Assembly: GCF_001314225.1 (NCBI RefSeq)
Contig: NZ_CP012697.1
Location: forward strand, 310,001 to 374,000
Reading direction: 5' to 3'
DNA length: 64,000 nt
From: Microbacterium sp. No. 7
GTDB taxonomy: Bacteria; Actinomycetota; Actinomycetes; Actinomycetales; Microbacteriaceae
The position numbers and the translations under genes were made by a program. Positions 42,399-50,530 of the stretch are shown here, one piece after another. Below the pieces are notes generated by a model. It was not told where the DNA came from. It saw nothing but the letters and a program-made list of their open reading frames with translations, and ran no database searches. Positions within the stretch are counted from its first letter, which is position 1. Every line of letters begins with the position of its first letter.

Positions 42399-42492
42399 CA
42401 CGCCGCGTCCGCCCGGCACGGGCCCCGTGGTGCTCTAGTGCGCAACCCGGCCGGCGTCCGCCGCGGGTCCCGAACAGTGAGGAGGTGGTCGC

Positions 42493-43425
42493 ATGCGCTA
42501 CGTCGCACGTCGCGTCGTCTACGCGATCTTCGTGGTGTGGGCCGCGTTCACCGTGACGTGGCTGCTGCTGTTCCTGCTGCCCGGCAGCAACGTCGAGACG
42601 CTGCTCGGCACGTCGGGCCTCGGCACCAACGACACGCTGCGCGCCGCGCTCGAGGAGCGCTACGGGCTCGACCGCTCACCGGTCGAGCAGTACGTCACGC
42701 TGCTCTTCCGCGCCGTCACGGGCGACTTCGGCGTCTCGACGCAGCTCGGCGTGCCCGTCACGCAGATCATCGGCGGCGCGCTGCCGCACACGCTCGCGCT
42801 CGGCGCGCTCGCCCTCGCGATCAGCATCGTGCTCGGCATCGGCGTCGCGATCTTCGCGAACACCGTGCGCGGCGCGTGGCTGCGCAACCTGCTGTTCTCG
42901 CTGCCGTCGCTGTTCCTGTCGGTGCCGGTGTTCCTGACCGGACTCATCCTCATCCAGATCTTCGCGTTCCAGCTGCACCTGCTGCCCGCGGTCGGCAACG
43001 ACGGGTTCCGTGCGCTGATCCTGCCGGCGCTCACGTCCGGCATCCCCGCGAGCGCCGCGATCGCGCAGGTGACGACCAAGACGCTCTACGAGTACCGGCA
43101 CGGACCCCAGGCCGCCTACCTGCGGGCGCGCGGGGTCGGCACGTCGCGCATCCTCTTCGCGCACGGCCTGCGCAACGCGATCATCCCCGCCGCGACCATC
43201 GTCGGCATGTCGATCGGCGGCATCCTCGCGGGCGCCGTCATCACCGAGACGGTGTTCTCGCGCCAGGGCCTCGGACGCGTGCTGCAGGCCGGCGTCGTGA
43301 ACCAGGACATCCCCGTCGTGCAGGGCGTCGTCGCGATCTCGGCGCTGCTGTTCGCGCTCGCGAACCTCGCCGTCGACCTCGTGTACCCCCGCATCGACCC
43401 CCGCATCAGATTGGTCACCGCATGA
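42493..43425 (+). CDS. ABC importer permease, DppB/OppB type (second importer)
   Basis: 310-residue permease with six spans beginning YVARRVVYAIFVVWAAFTVTW. The characteristic PGSNVETLLG loop follows span 1 and the coupling segment is YLRARGVGTSRILFAHGLRNAIIPA. ATG 42493 has GAGGAGG upstream. It is the first gene of a second complete importer of the same family as that at 29719, but without the long repetitive tail. Confidence 0.93.
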   Translation: MRYVARRVVYAIFVVWAAFTVTWLLLFLLPGSNVETLLGTSGLGTNDTLRAALEERYGLDRSPVEQYVTLLFRAVTGDFGVSTQLGVPVTQIIGGALPHTLALGALALAISIVLGIGVAIFANTVRGAWLRNLLFSLPSLFLSVPVFLTGLILIQIFAFQLHLLPAVGNDGFRALILPALTSGIPASAAIAQVTTKTLYEYRHGPQAAYLRARGVGTSRILFAHGLRNAIIPAATIVGMSIGGILAGAVITETVFSRQGLGRVLQAGVVNQDIPVVQGVVAISALLFALANLAVDLVYPRIDPRIRLVTA

Positions 43426-44447
43426 GCACGCACCTCGACGAGCGCCGGCCGCTCGGGACCCCTCCGACACAGGATGCCGGGACGACACAGGATGCCGGGA
43501 CGACACAGGATGCCGGGACGCGGGATGCCGCCGCCTCCGGGACCGCGGTGCCGGACGCCGCCGCCTCCGGCACCGCGGCGCCGGGTGCCGCGCCCCCGGG
43601 CGCCGCGGCGCTCACCGCCGCACCCCGCTGGCGCATCCGGCGCGAGTGGGTCGCGCAGGCGATCCAGCCCACCTTCGTCGTCTCGGCGCTGCTGCTGCTC
43701 GCCGTCATCGCCGCGGGGTTCTGGCCGGCGCTGTTCACCGCGGTCGACCCGTACGCGACCGACCTCGTCGGCAAGCTGCAGCCGCCGTCGGCGGAGCACG
43801 TGCTCGGCACCGACAACCTCGGCCGCGACCAGTTCTCGCGTCTCGTGCACGGCACGAGCAACACGCTCATCGCATCGCTGCTCGCCGTCGTCCTCGGCCT
43901 CTCGGTGAGCGCCGTGCTGGGCGTGCTCGCCGGCTACCTCGGCGGCTGGGTCGACGAGGTCATCGGCCGCTTCGTCGACGTCTTCCTCGCCCTGCCCGGC
44001 CTGCTCGTGTCGCTCATGATCGTCACGGCGCTCGGCTACGGCACCCTCAACATCGCGATCGCGGTGGGGCTCGGCTCGGTCGCCGCGTTCACCCGCATCC
44101 TGCGCGCCGAGGTGCTGCGGGTGCGCGAGTCCGACTTCGTGACGGCGGCCCGCCTCTCGGGCCTGCGCTGGTGGAGCATCCTGCCGCGGCACGTCTTCCC
44201 GCACTCGATCGTGCCGGTCGTCGCGCTCATCGCGCTGCAGTTCGGCGAGGCGCTGCTGTCGATCTCGGCGCTCAGCTTCCTCGGCTTCGGCGTGCAGCCG
44301 CCCGAGCCCGAGTGGGGCCTGCTCGTCTCGGAGGGGCGCACCTACCTCTCGACGGCGTGGTGGCTCGCGATCCTGCCCGGCGTCTTCATCGTGCTCGTCG
44401 TGCTCGCCGCCAACCGCGTGAGCACCTTCATCTCGCGGGCGTGGTGA
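43422..44447 (+). CDS. ABC importer permease, DppC/OppC type (second importer)
   Basis: 341-residue permease. The N-terminal 70 residues are Ala/Pro/Gly-rich and include TQDAGT repeated three times, encoded by 18-bp tandem repeats (about 43467-43520). The fold starts at about residue 75, with HVLGTDNLGRDQFSRLVHGTS after span 1, coupling motif TAARLSGLRWWSILPRHVFP, and end motif LSFLGFGVQPPEPEWG. ATG 43422 overlaps the preceding stop. Confidence 0.92.
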   Translation: MSTHLDERRPLGTPPTQDAGTTQDAGTTQDAGTRDAAASGTAVPDAAASGTAAPGAAPPGAAALTAAPRWRIRREWVAQAIQPTFVVSALLLLAVIAAGFWPALFTAVDPYATDLVGKLQPPSAEHVLGTDNLGRDQFSRLVHGTSNTLIASLLAVVLGLSVSAVLGVLAGYLGGWVDEVIGRFVDVFLALPGLLVSLMIVTALGYGTLNIAIAVGLGSVAAFTRILRAEVLRVRESDFVTAARLSGLRWWSILPRHVFPHSIVPVVALIALQFGEALLSISALSFLGFGVQPPEPEWGLLVSEGRTYLSTAWWLAILPGVFIVLVVLAANRVSTFISRAW

Positions 44448-44449
44448 CC

Positions 44450-46084
44450 ATGACGGCATCCGACCCCCTCCTGCGCATCGACGACCTCAGCGTGCGCTAC
44501 GTCTCGCGCGGCGGCGATCTGCTCGCCCTCGACCGCGTCTCGTTCGAGCTGGGCCGCGGCGAGCGGCTCGCGATCATCGGCGAGTCGGGCTCGGGCAAGT
44601 CGACGCTCACGCACGCCCTGCTCGGCATCCTTCCGCGCACCGCGCACGTCACGGCACGCACGGCCACGCTCGACGGCATCGGCCTGCTCGACGGGCTCAC
44701 CGAGAAGCAGTGGAACCGGCTGCGCCGCACCCGCGTCGCCTACGTGCCGCAGGACCCGAACATCGCGCTCAACCCCGTGCGGCCGATCGGCGCGCAGATC
44801 ACCGAGGCGATCGTGCTGGCGCGCGGCAAGGTCGAGAGGCTGCGCCTGCGCGAGGACGCCCTCGCCCTGCTGCGCCGCGTGGGCATCGCCGACGCCGAAC
44901 GCGCGTTCTCGTCGTATCCGCACCAGCTCAGCGGCGGGCAGCGCCAGCGCGTGCTCATCGCGATCGCCCTCACGGGCGAGCCGCGGGTCATCGTCGCCGA
45001 CGAGCCCACGTCGGGTCTCGACGTGACGGTGCAGAAGACCGTGCTCGACGCGCTCGACGACCTCGTGCGCACGACCGGCGTCGCGCTCGTCCTCGTGACG
45101 CACGACCTCGCGGTGGCGCGGCAGCGGTCCGATCGCCTGCTCGTGCTGAACCGCGGGTGCATCGTCGAGCGGGGAGACACCCGCGCCGTGACCGACGCGC
45201 CGAGCGACCCCTACACCCGCCGCCTGCTCGAGGCCGTGCCGTCGCTGCACGCCGGCAAGCTCGCGCCGGGCCCCGGCATCGCGCAGGTGCAGGCGCCGCC
45301 CGACGGCGACGGTCTGGTCGCCGCGGACATCGTCAAGAGCTACGTCGTGCGCGACGCGCGCCGCGGCAAGACCACGGTCGACGCCGTGCGCGGCGTCGGC
45401 TTCGCCATCCCGCCGGGCACGACCTACGGCCTCGTCGGCGAGTCGGGCTCGGGCAAGTCGACCCTCGCGCGCATCGTCGCGGGCATCGACGCCCCGGATG
45501 CCGGAACCGTGCTGCTGCACGGCGAGGACGTCGCGCACGCCCGCGGATCGCGGTGGCGCGCGCAGCGCACGCGCATCCAGTACGTGTTCCAGAACCCGTA
45601 CTCGTCGCTCGATCCGAAGCTCACGGTCGCCGACATCATCGGCGAGCCGCTGCGCGGCTTCGGCCTCGCGAAGGGCGCCGAGGCCGCCCGCCGTGTCGCC
45701 GAGGCCGCGGACGCCGTGGGCCTGACCGCCGCGCAGACGAGCCGCCGTCCCACCGAGCTGTCGGGCGGACAGCGCCAGCGCGTCGCCCTCGCGCGGGCGA
45801 TCGTGCTGCGCCCCGAGCTGATCGTGCTCGACGAGCCGGTGTCGTCGCTCGACGTGTCGGTGCAGGCGCAGATCATGCAGCTGCTCGTCGACCTGCAGCA
45901 CGAGTTCGGCGTCGCCTATCTGTTCATCTCGCACGACCTCGCCGTCATCCGCGAGCTCTCCGACCGCGTCGGCGTGCTGCGGCGCGGCGAGCTCGTCGAG
46001 GAGGGCGCCGTGGCCGACGTGTTCGCACGGCCCGCGCACGACTACACGCGCCGGCTCCTGGTATCCATCCCCGTCTTCTCCTGA
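44450..46084 (+). CDS. ABC importer ATPase, fused DppD-DppF pair (second importer)
   Basis: 544-residue protein with two ATPase domains: Walker A GESGSGKST at about 40 and again at about 330, signatures LSGGQRQRVL and LSGGQRQRVA, Walker B RVIVADEP and LIVLDEP. A cysteine (RGCIVERGD) replaces the usual residue near the end of domain 1. GTG 44444 would overlap the permease stop by 4 bases and is an equally possible start; ATG 44450 is given. It drives the second importer. Confidence 0.94.
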   Translation: MTASDPLLRIDDLSVRYVSRGGDLLALDRVSFELGRGERLAIIGESGSGKSTLTHALLGILPRTAHVTARTATLDGIGLLDGLTEKQWNRLRRTRVAYVPQDPNIALNPVRPIGAQITEAIVLARGKVERLRLREDALALLRRVGIADAERAFSSYPHQLSGGQRQRVLIAIALTGEPRVIVADEPTSGLDVTVQKTVLDALDDLVRTTGVALVLVTHDLAVARQRSDRLLVLNRGCIVERGDTRAVTDAPSDPYTRRLLEAVPSLHAGKLAPGPGIAQVQAPPDGDGLVAADIVKSYVVRDARRGKTTVDAVRGVGFAIPPGTTYGLVGESGSGKSTLARIVAGIDAPDAGTVLLHGEDVAHARGSRWRAQRTRIQYVFQNPYSSLDPKLTVADIIGEPLRGFGLAKGAEAARRVAEAADAVGLTAAQTSRRPTELSGGQRQRVALARAIVLRPELIVLDEPVSSLDVSVQAQIMQLLVDLQHEFGVAYLFISHDLAVIRELSDRVGVLRRGELVEEGAVADVFARPAHDYTRRLLVSIPVFS

Positions 46085-46107
46085 CCCACCACCACGAACG
46101 GAATCAC

Positions 46108-47772
46108 ATGTCTCTCACCTCTTCTCTCCGCACCGTTCCCGTCATCGCGGTCGCCCTGTCGGCGACGCTGCTGCTCAGCTCGTGCAGCAGCGGCAGCGGC
46201 GGCGATCCCGGCGGCGACGCCGGCACCGCGTCGAGCGCGGCGGCCGGCGAGCGCGTCGACGGCGGCAGCATCACCGTCTACTCCGCGACCGTGCGCACGA
46301 TCGACCCGCGTCAGAACCACGGGTTCGTGGGCCGCGCGCTCGCCGACTCGCTGCTCGACATCGACCCCGAGACCTTCGAGTACAAGCCGTGGCTGGCCAC
46401 CGACTGGTCCGTCAACGACGACCAGACGGAGTTCACCTTCGTGCTGCGCGACGACGTCACCTTCACCGACGGCACGCCCTTCGACGCCGAGGCGGTCAAG
46501 GCCAACTTCGACGGCGCGAAGGCGCAGATCGAGCAGGGCAGCGGCTGGTACATCCAGGGGCTGTTCGACTTCTACGCGGGCACCGACGTGGTCAGCGACA
46601 CCGAGGTGGTCGTGAGGTTCAGCGAGCCGAACCCGGCGTTCCTGCCGACCATCCCGACGAGCTTCCTCTCCATCCTCTCGCCCGCATCGTTCGACAACAC
46701 GCTCGAGCAGCGGCAGGCGGGGGAGTTCGTCGGCACCGGTCCGTTCGTGCTCGACTCGTACACCCCGAACGAGCAGATCACCCTCACGCGCAACGAGGAC
46801 TACGCGTGGGCGTCCGGCGCGGCGGAGCACGACGGCCCCGCGAGCCTGGAGAGCATCACGGTCAACTTCGTCGACGAGCAGAGCGTGCGCGAGAACGCGC
46901 TGCTGGCCGGCGAGATCCAGCTCGCCCAGAACCCCACGGTCGAGGGCTCCAAGCAGCTCGTCGCACAGGGCTTCGACCTGTACTACCGGGCGCAGTCGGG
47001 CAACCCCTACAGCTTCGTCGCCAACTTCGCACGGCCGCTCACGAAGGACATCGACGTGCGTCGCGCGCTCGCGAAGGTGATCGACCGCGACACGATCCAG
47101 CAGGCCATCACGACCGACATCGAGCCCGCCTCGACGAGCGTGCTGACGCCGCAGACCTACGGCTACGCCGACCAGTCCGACCTCATCGGCTTCGATCTGG
47201 AAGGCGCCGCGAAGATCCTCGACGACGCGGGATGGGTGCCGGGCGCCGACGGCATCCGCGAGAAGGACGGCCAGCGCCTGTCGCTCATCGTGGTCAACTG
47301 GTGGGAGCCGAAGGCCGTCATCGACGCGCTGCAGCTCATCAAGGAGGATGCCGCGAAGGCCGGCATCGAGATCGAGCTCGTCGTCGAGACCCCGGGCGGC
47401 TCCACGTGGGCCAGCGGCGAGTACGACTTCCTCTACAACAACGCGACGCGCGCCGACGGCGGACACGCCCTCTACGGCCAGTACACCGACGCGTTCCTCG
47501 CGACGCAGGGCGTGACGGCCGCCGACGTCACCGAGCCGGGGTCGGACCTCAGCGGGATCATCGCGCAGTCGTTCACCGAGACCGACGTCGACGTGCGCGC
47601 CGACCTGCTCGCCCAGGCGCAGCAGATCATCGTGCGCGACGCCGTGCGCATCCCGATCTTCGACAACGTCAACAGCGAGTCGGGCTACTTCGCGGCCGAC
47701 CCGCGCCTGCACGGCCTGCGCGAGAGCTCGATCTCGGAGCTCGTGCTCGCCGACGCGTGGCTCGAGCAGTGA
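46108..47772 (+). CDS. ABC importer substrate-binding lipoprotein (second importer)
   Basis: 554-residue family-5 solute-binding protein with a lipoprotein signal (lipobox LSSC, Cys26) and a Ser/Gly linker. Fixed segments are YKPWLATDWSVNDD, FVLRDDVTFTDGTPFDAEAVK, FVGTGPFVLDSYTPNEQ and RADGGHALYGQYTDA. It is similar in layout to the binding protein at 33606 but clearly different in sequence, so the two importers probably differ in ligand. Confidence 0.93.
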   Translation: MSLTSSLRTVPVIAVALSATLLLSSCSSGSGGDPGGDAGTASSAAAGERVDGGSITVYSATVRTIDPRQNHGFVGRALADSLLDIDPETFEYKPWLATDWSVNDDQTEFTFVLRDDVTFTDGTPFDAEAVKANFDGAKAQIEQGSGWYIQGLFDFYAGTDVVSDTEVVVRFSEPNPAFLPTIPTSFLSILSPASFDNTLEQRQAGEFVGTGPFVLDSYTPNEQITLTRNEDYAWASGAAEHDGPASLESITVNFVDEQSVRENALLAGEIQLAQNPTVEGSKQLVAQGFDLYYRAQSGNPYSFVANFARPLTKDIDVRRALAKVIDRDTIQQAITTDIEPASTSVLTPQTYGYADQSDLIGFDLEGAAKILDDAGWVPGADGIREKDGQRLSLIVVNWWEPKAVIDALQLIKEDAAKAGIEIELVVETPGGSTWASGEYDFLYNNATRADGGHALYGQYTDAFLATQGVTAADVTEPGSDLSGIIAQSFTETDVDVRADLLAQAQQIIVRDAVRIPIFDNVNSESGYFAADPRLHGLRESSISELVLADAWLEQ

Positions 47773-47807
47773 GCGGACGCGTGGATCGAGCAGGGAGCCG
47801 CGGCACG

Positions 47808-48320
47808 ATGACCGACCTGGTGATCCGGCGGGTGCAGGACGACGAGTTCGCCGCCGTCGGCGAGGTGACGTACGCGGCGTACGCGCACGACTACGACGAC
47901 CTCACCGACGACTACATCGACGGTCTCCGGCATCCCGAGCGCCTGCGGCCCGAGTACGAGACGTGGCTCGCCGAGCGCGACGGCCGCATCGTGGGCGCGA
48001 TCTCGATCCGGCACGCGCACCTGTTCGAGGAGGGCTGGATCGAGCGCGACGAGCTGTACTTCCGGCTCCTCGCGGTCGCGCCGTCGGCACGCGGCACAGG
48101 CGTGGGGCAGGCGCTCATCGCGCACGCCTTCGACCTCGCGCGCGAGCGCGGGGCCGTGCGCGTCACGATGAACAGCGGACCGCAGATGCGCGGCGCGCAC
48201 GCGCTGTACCGCAAGCTGGGCTTCACCGAGCCGTCCGACCGCCAGCGGCTCGTGACCCACGGCGACCGCACGGTGCAGCTGCACACGTTCGTCCGCGACG
48301 TGGAGCCCGTCGGCGTGTAG
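47808..48320 (+). CDS. GNAT family N-acetyltransferase
   Basis: 170-residue acetyltransferase. Acetyl-CoA binding motif A is visible in RLLAVAPSARGTGVGQALIAHAF, followed by motif B ARERGAVRVTMNSGPQMRGAHALYRKLGF. ATG 47808 has CAGGGAG upstream; an in-frame GTG at 47769 overlapping the binding-protein stop is the alternative. As the last gene of the importer unit, it may N-acetylate the imported compound before oxidation, as in the known Bacillus routes for S-modified cysteines (analogy only). Confidence 0.88.
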   Translation: MTDLVIRRVQDDEFAAVGEVTYAAYAHDYDDLTDDYIDGLRHPERLRPEYETWLAERDGRIVGAISIRHAHLFEEGWIERDELYFRLLAVAPSARGTGVGQALIAHAFDLARERGAVRVTMNSGPQMRGAHALYRKLGFTEPSDRQRLVTHGDRTVQLHTFVRDVEPVGV

Positions 48321-48339
48321 CGGCCGCGCCTCTCTCGCC

Positions 48340-48418
48340 GACCTCGGAGAATCGCGCGAGGTTCGGACGATCCCCGCGGATCGCTCCGAGCCTCGTGCGG
48401 TTCTCCGAGCTTCGCGGG
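48340..48418. repeat. Nested inverted repeat (family 2, copy 5)
   Basis: ACCTCGGAGAATCGCGCGAG opens the element; outer TCGGAGAA / TTCTCCGA and inner TTCGGACGAT / ATCGCTCCGAG pairs. Sits between the acetyltransferase and a convergent small gene; likely bidirectional terminator. Confidence 0.72.
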
Positions 48419-48438
48419 CCGGATGCCGGGGTGCGGGG

Positions 48439-48636
48439 TCAGAACACCTGGAAGGCGAAGCAGCCCGAGACGCCCACGATGAACGCGACGAACAGGCCGA
48501 TCGTCACCCAGACGCTGCCCGCCGAGCCCTCTTCCTCGTCGAGGGCCGCGTCGTCGGCATCCACGGCATCCGTGCTCTCGAGCGCATCGTCGGCGCTCTC
48601 GGCGGTGAGGTCCTGCGACGTCTGCTCGAGGGTCAT
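48439..48636 (-). CDS. Small acidic single-span membrane protein
   Basis: 65-residue protein: about 40 acidic residues-rich N-terminal positions (ESADDALESTDAVDADDAAL) followed by one membrane span VWVTIGLFVAFIVGVSGCFAF. Start ATG 48636 overlaps the stop of the upstream membrane-protein gene by 4 bases, so they are translated together. No known function. The topology would place the acidic part in the cytoplasm or outside depending on orientation, which is not decided by flanking charge. Confidence 0.78.
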   Translation of the reverse strand: MTLEQTSQDLTAESADDALESTDAVDADDAALDEEEGSAGSVWVTIGLFVAFIVGVSGCFAFQVF

Positions 48637-49043
48637 GTGCCGGTCACCAATCTGTTGATGTCGAAGACGAGGGCGACGATCAGCACGGCGAACACGACCA
48701 CCATGAACCACGTGTACATCCAGCGATGCCGATGGTTCGAGATCCAGAAGCGGCGCACGCTGATGACGCCGTTGACCATCGCGAACAGCGACAGCGCGAT
48801 GCTCAGGGGTGCGACGACCGCGCCGCTGATCGCCGTGATCGGGATGAGGATGGGGATCGCCACGTAGCTGATGAGGCAGCGCACCGCCGACACGATGATC
48901 GACGTGCGGAACGCGCGGTGCGCGCCACGGGCGGCCTTCTTGTCGGTCGACGAGATGCCGAGCAGGCGCCGCATGAAGCGATCTGCGGGCGCGACCGTGG
49001 GCAGCTCCGGAGACGGTGCGGGGCGCACCTGCGTTGACGACAT
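48633..49043 (-). CDS. Hypothetical membrane protein with three or four spans
   Basis: 136-residue protein with hydrophobic segments at about 46-66, 67-92 and 110-132 and a basic N-terminal region (RFMRRLLGISSTDKKAARG). The motif RRFWISNHRHRWMYTWFM between spans is rich in His, Trp and Arg. It is coupled to the small acidic membrane protein downstream; together they may form a complex. I do not recognise the family. Confidence 0.78.
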   Translation of the reverse strand: MSSTQVRPAPSPELPTVAPADRFMRRLLGISSTDKKAARGAHRAFRTSIIVSAVRCLISYVAIPILIPITAISGAVVAPLSIALSLFAMVNGVISVRRFWISNHRHRWMYTWFMVVVFAVLIVALVFDINRLVTGT

Positions 49044-49202
49044 CGACCACCAGCCCGATCAGCTCTTCGCGCGTACCGATCCAGGGTACCGCGGATGCCG
49101 GGGCCCGCGCCCCTCGGCGGTCGCGGAGCCGGCGGGTCCCGGGGGCGGGTGCGGCGGGTCGGCCCGGGAGGACCCGCGGGGCCGGGTCCCGGGTGCGGCG
49201 GG

Positions 49203-49613
49203 TCAGGCCTCGGCGGCGCGGCGGTACTCCTCGTCGGTCACGTGCTCGAGCCAGGTCGTGCCGCCCGACGGGTCGCCGCCGTTGTCGATGATCGCGAGGT
49301 GCTGCATGAACCGGTCGGGTGCGGCGCCGTGCCAGTGCTCCTCGCCGGGCGGGGTGTAGACCGTCTGTCCCGGCGTCGCGCGCAGCACCGTGCCGTCGCG
49401 GGTGCCCAGCAGGGCGACGCCCTCGGTGATGTGCAGCGTCTGGCCGTTCGCGTGCGAGTGCCAGGCGGTGCGCGCGCACGGCGCGAAGCGCACGGATGCC
49501 ACGGTCACCCGCTGGCTCTCGCCGTGGGGCGCGGCGATGAGGTCGAGCCAGACGTCCCCCGCGAAACGCTCGGGCGGGTTCTTCACGGTCGGCTGCGCAG
49601 GTTCGAGATGCAT
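49203..49613 (-). CDS. Cupin domain protein
   Basis: 136-residue single-domain cupin. Motif 1 is WHSHANGQTLHITEGVALLG and motif 2 is TPPGEEHWHGAAPDRFMQHLAI; His and Glu metal ligands are in place. The protein resembles carboxymuconolactone-decarboxylase-associated or quercetinase-like small cupins, with a C-terminal EHVTDEEYRRA. No operon partner. Substrate unknown. Confidence 0.87.
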   Translation of the reverse strand: MHLEPAQPTVKNPPERFAGDVWLDLIAAPHGESQRVTVASVRFAPCARTAWHSHANGQTLHITEGVALLGTRDGTVLRATPGQTVYTPPGEEHWHGAAPDRFMQHLAIIDNGGDPSGGTTWLEHVTDEEYRRAAEA

Positions 49614-49646
49614 CCTCCGACGCTACGCCCCCGCCCCGCGTCCCCC

Positions 49647-49797
49647 GCCGAGATGGTGGATTCTTCCGCGAGACGGTGGGTTCTGCGTCGAGATGGTGGG
49701 TTCTGCGTCGAGATGGTGGGCACCGTCTCGGCGAGAAACCCACCATCTCGCGGAAGTGAGGGACCGTCTCGGCGAAAAGGGCACCGTCTCGGCGCGG
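49647..49797. repeat. GAGATGGTGGGTTCTGCGTC tandem/inverted array
   Basis: Four forward 20-bp units (core CGAGATGGTGGG, 49649-49725) are followed by inverse units (CACCGTCTCGGCGA, CCACCATCTCGCGG, ACCGTCTCGGCGAA, ACCGTCTCGGCGCG; 49721-49797). Fills the gap between a cupin and an Lrp regulator. Same architecture as arrays at 23841, 27226 and 40590, with a different core. Confidence 0.87.
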
Positions 49798-49851
49798 AGG
49801 GCGCCGGCGCGCCGAGGGGTGTGGGGCGAGCGCGGGGCGGGCGGGCGCGGG

Positions 49852-50460
49852 TCAGCGAGGGCGGCCGGGGGCGTGCTCGAAGATGAGGCTCGTGCTCGTC
49901 GCGGCGACCTCGGGGTGGAGGCTGAGGGTGTCGGAGACGAGCTCGCGCAGCGCGCGGGTGTCGCGCACCGCGACGTGCAGCAGGAAGTCGCGGTCGCCCG
50001 CGACGAAGTACACGCGCCGCGTCGCCGGCAGCCGCTCGAGGTAGGCCTGGAACCGTCGCAGATCGCCGCGCGCGTGCGCGTGCAGGCGGATCGTGATGAG
50101 CGCCTCCAGGTGCAGCCCCCGCGCGGCGGGATCGACCTCGGCGTGGAACCCGACGATCGCCCCGCTCGCGACGAGCGCGCGCACGCGCTTGAGGCACGTC
50201 GACTCCGCGACGCCCACGCGGCGGGCGAGCTCGGTGTTCGAGATGCGGCCGTCGTGCTCCAGCTCGTCGAGGATCGCGAGGTCGACGGCATCCAGATCGG
50301 CGAACGGATCGGATGCCGCGGACGCGGCGTCCGGCAGAGCGGGGCGCGACGGGGCGGGTGCGGCGCCCGCCGGGATCGCCGTCGAAGAAACCGGCTCCGC
50401 GGCGTCACCTTCCCCCCGCGACGAGGGGATTCTTCGTGCAGATGGCATTCCGGCATCCAT
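49852..50460 (-). CDS. Lrp/AsnC family regulator
   Basis: The Lrp fold is in the last roughly 140 residues. The HTH is LDAVDLAILDELEHDGRISN and ELARRVGVAESTCLKRVRAL, and the RAM domain follows (ALITIRLHAHARG, VYFVAGDRDFLLHVAV). ATG 50460 gives 202 residues with a 60-residue low-complexity N-terminus; GGGAGGA precedes it. A start further inside cannot be excluded. Divergent from a D-amino-acid-dehydrogenase-like gene, which it likely activates in response to the amino acid. Confidence 0.85.
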   Translation of the reverse strand: MDAGMPSARRIPSSRGEGDAAEPVSSTAIPAGAAPAPSRPALPDAASAASDPFADLDAVDLAILDELEHDGRISNTELARRVGVAESTCLKRVRALVASGAIVGFHAEVDPAARGLHLEALITIRLHAHARGDLRRFQAYLERLPATRRVYFVAGDRDFLLHVAVRDTRALRELVSDTLSLHPEVAATSTSLIFEHAPGRPR

Positions 50461-50466
50461 TTCTTC

Positions 50467-50496
50467 GGGATCCTCCCACGATGCCCGTGGGATCCC
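50467..50496. promoter_or_regulatory. Inverted repeat between Lrp and DadA-like genes
   Basis: GGGATCCTCCCACG at 50467-50480 and CCGTGGGATCCC at 50485-50496 form an imperfect inverted repeat in the 70-base divergent region. Candidate Lrp-family site. Confidence 0.5.
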
Positions 50497-50530
50497 CACA
50501 ATAGTGACATCCGAGGGGAAGGGGATCGTC

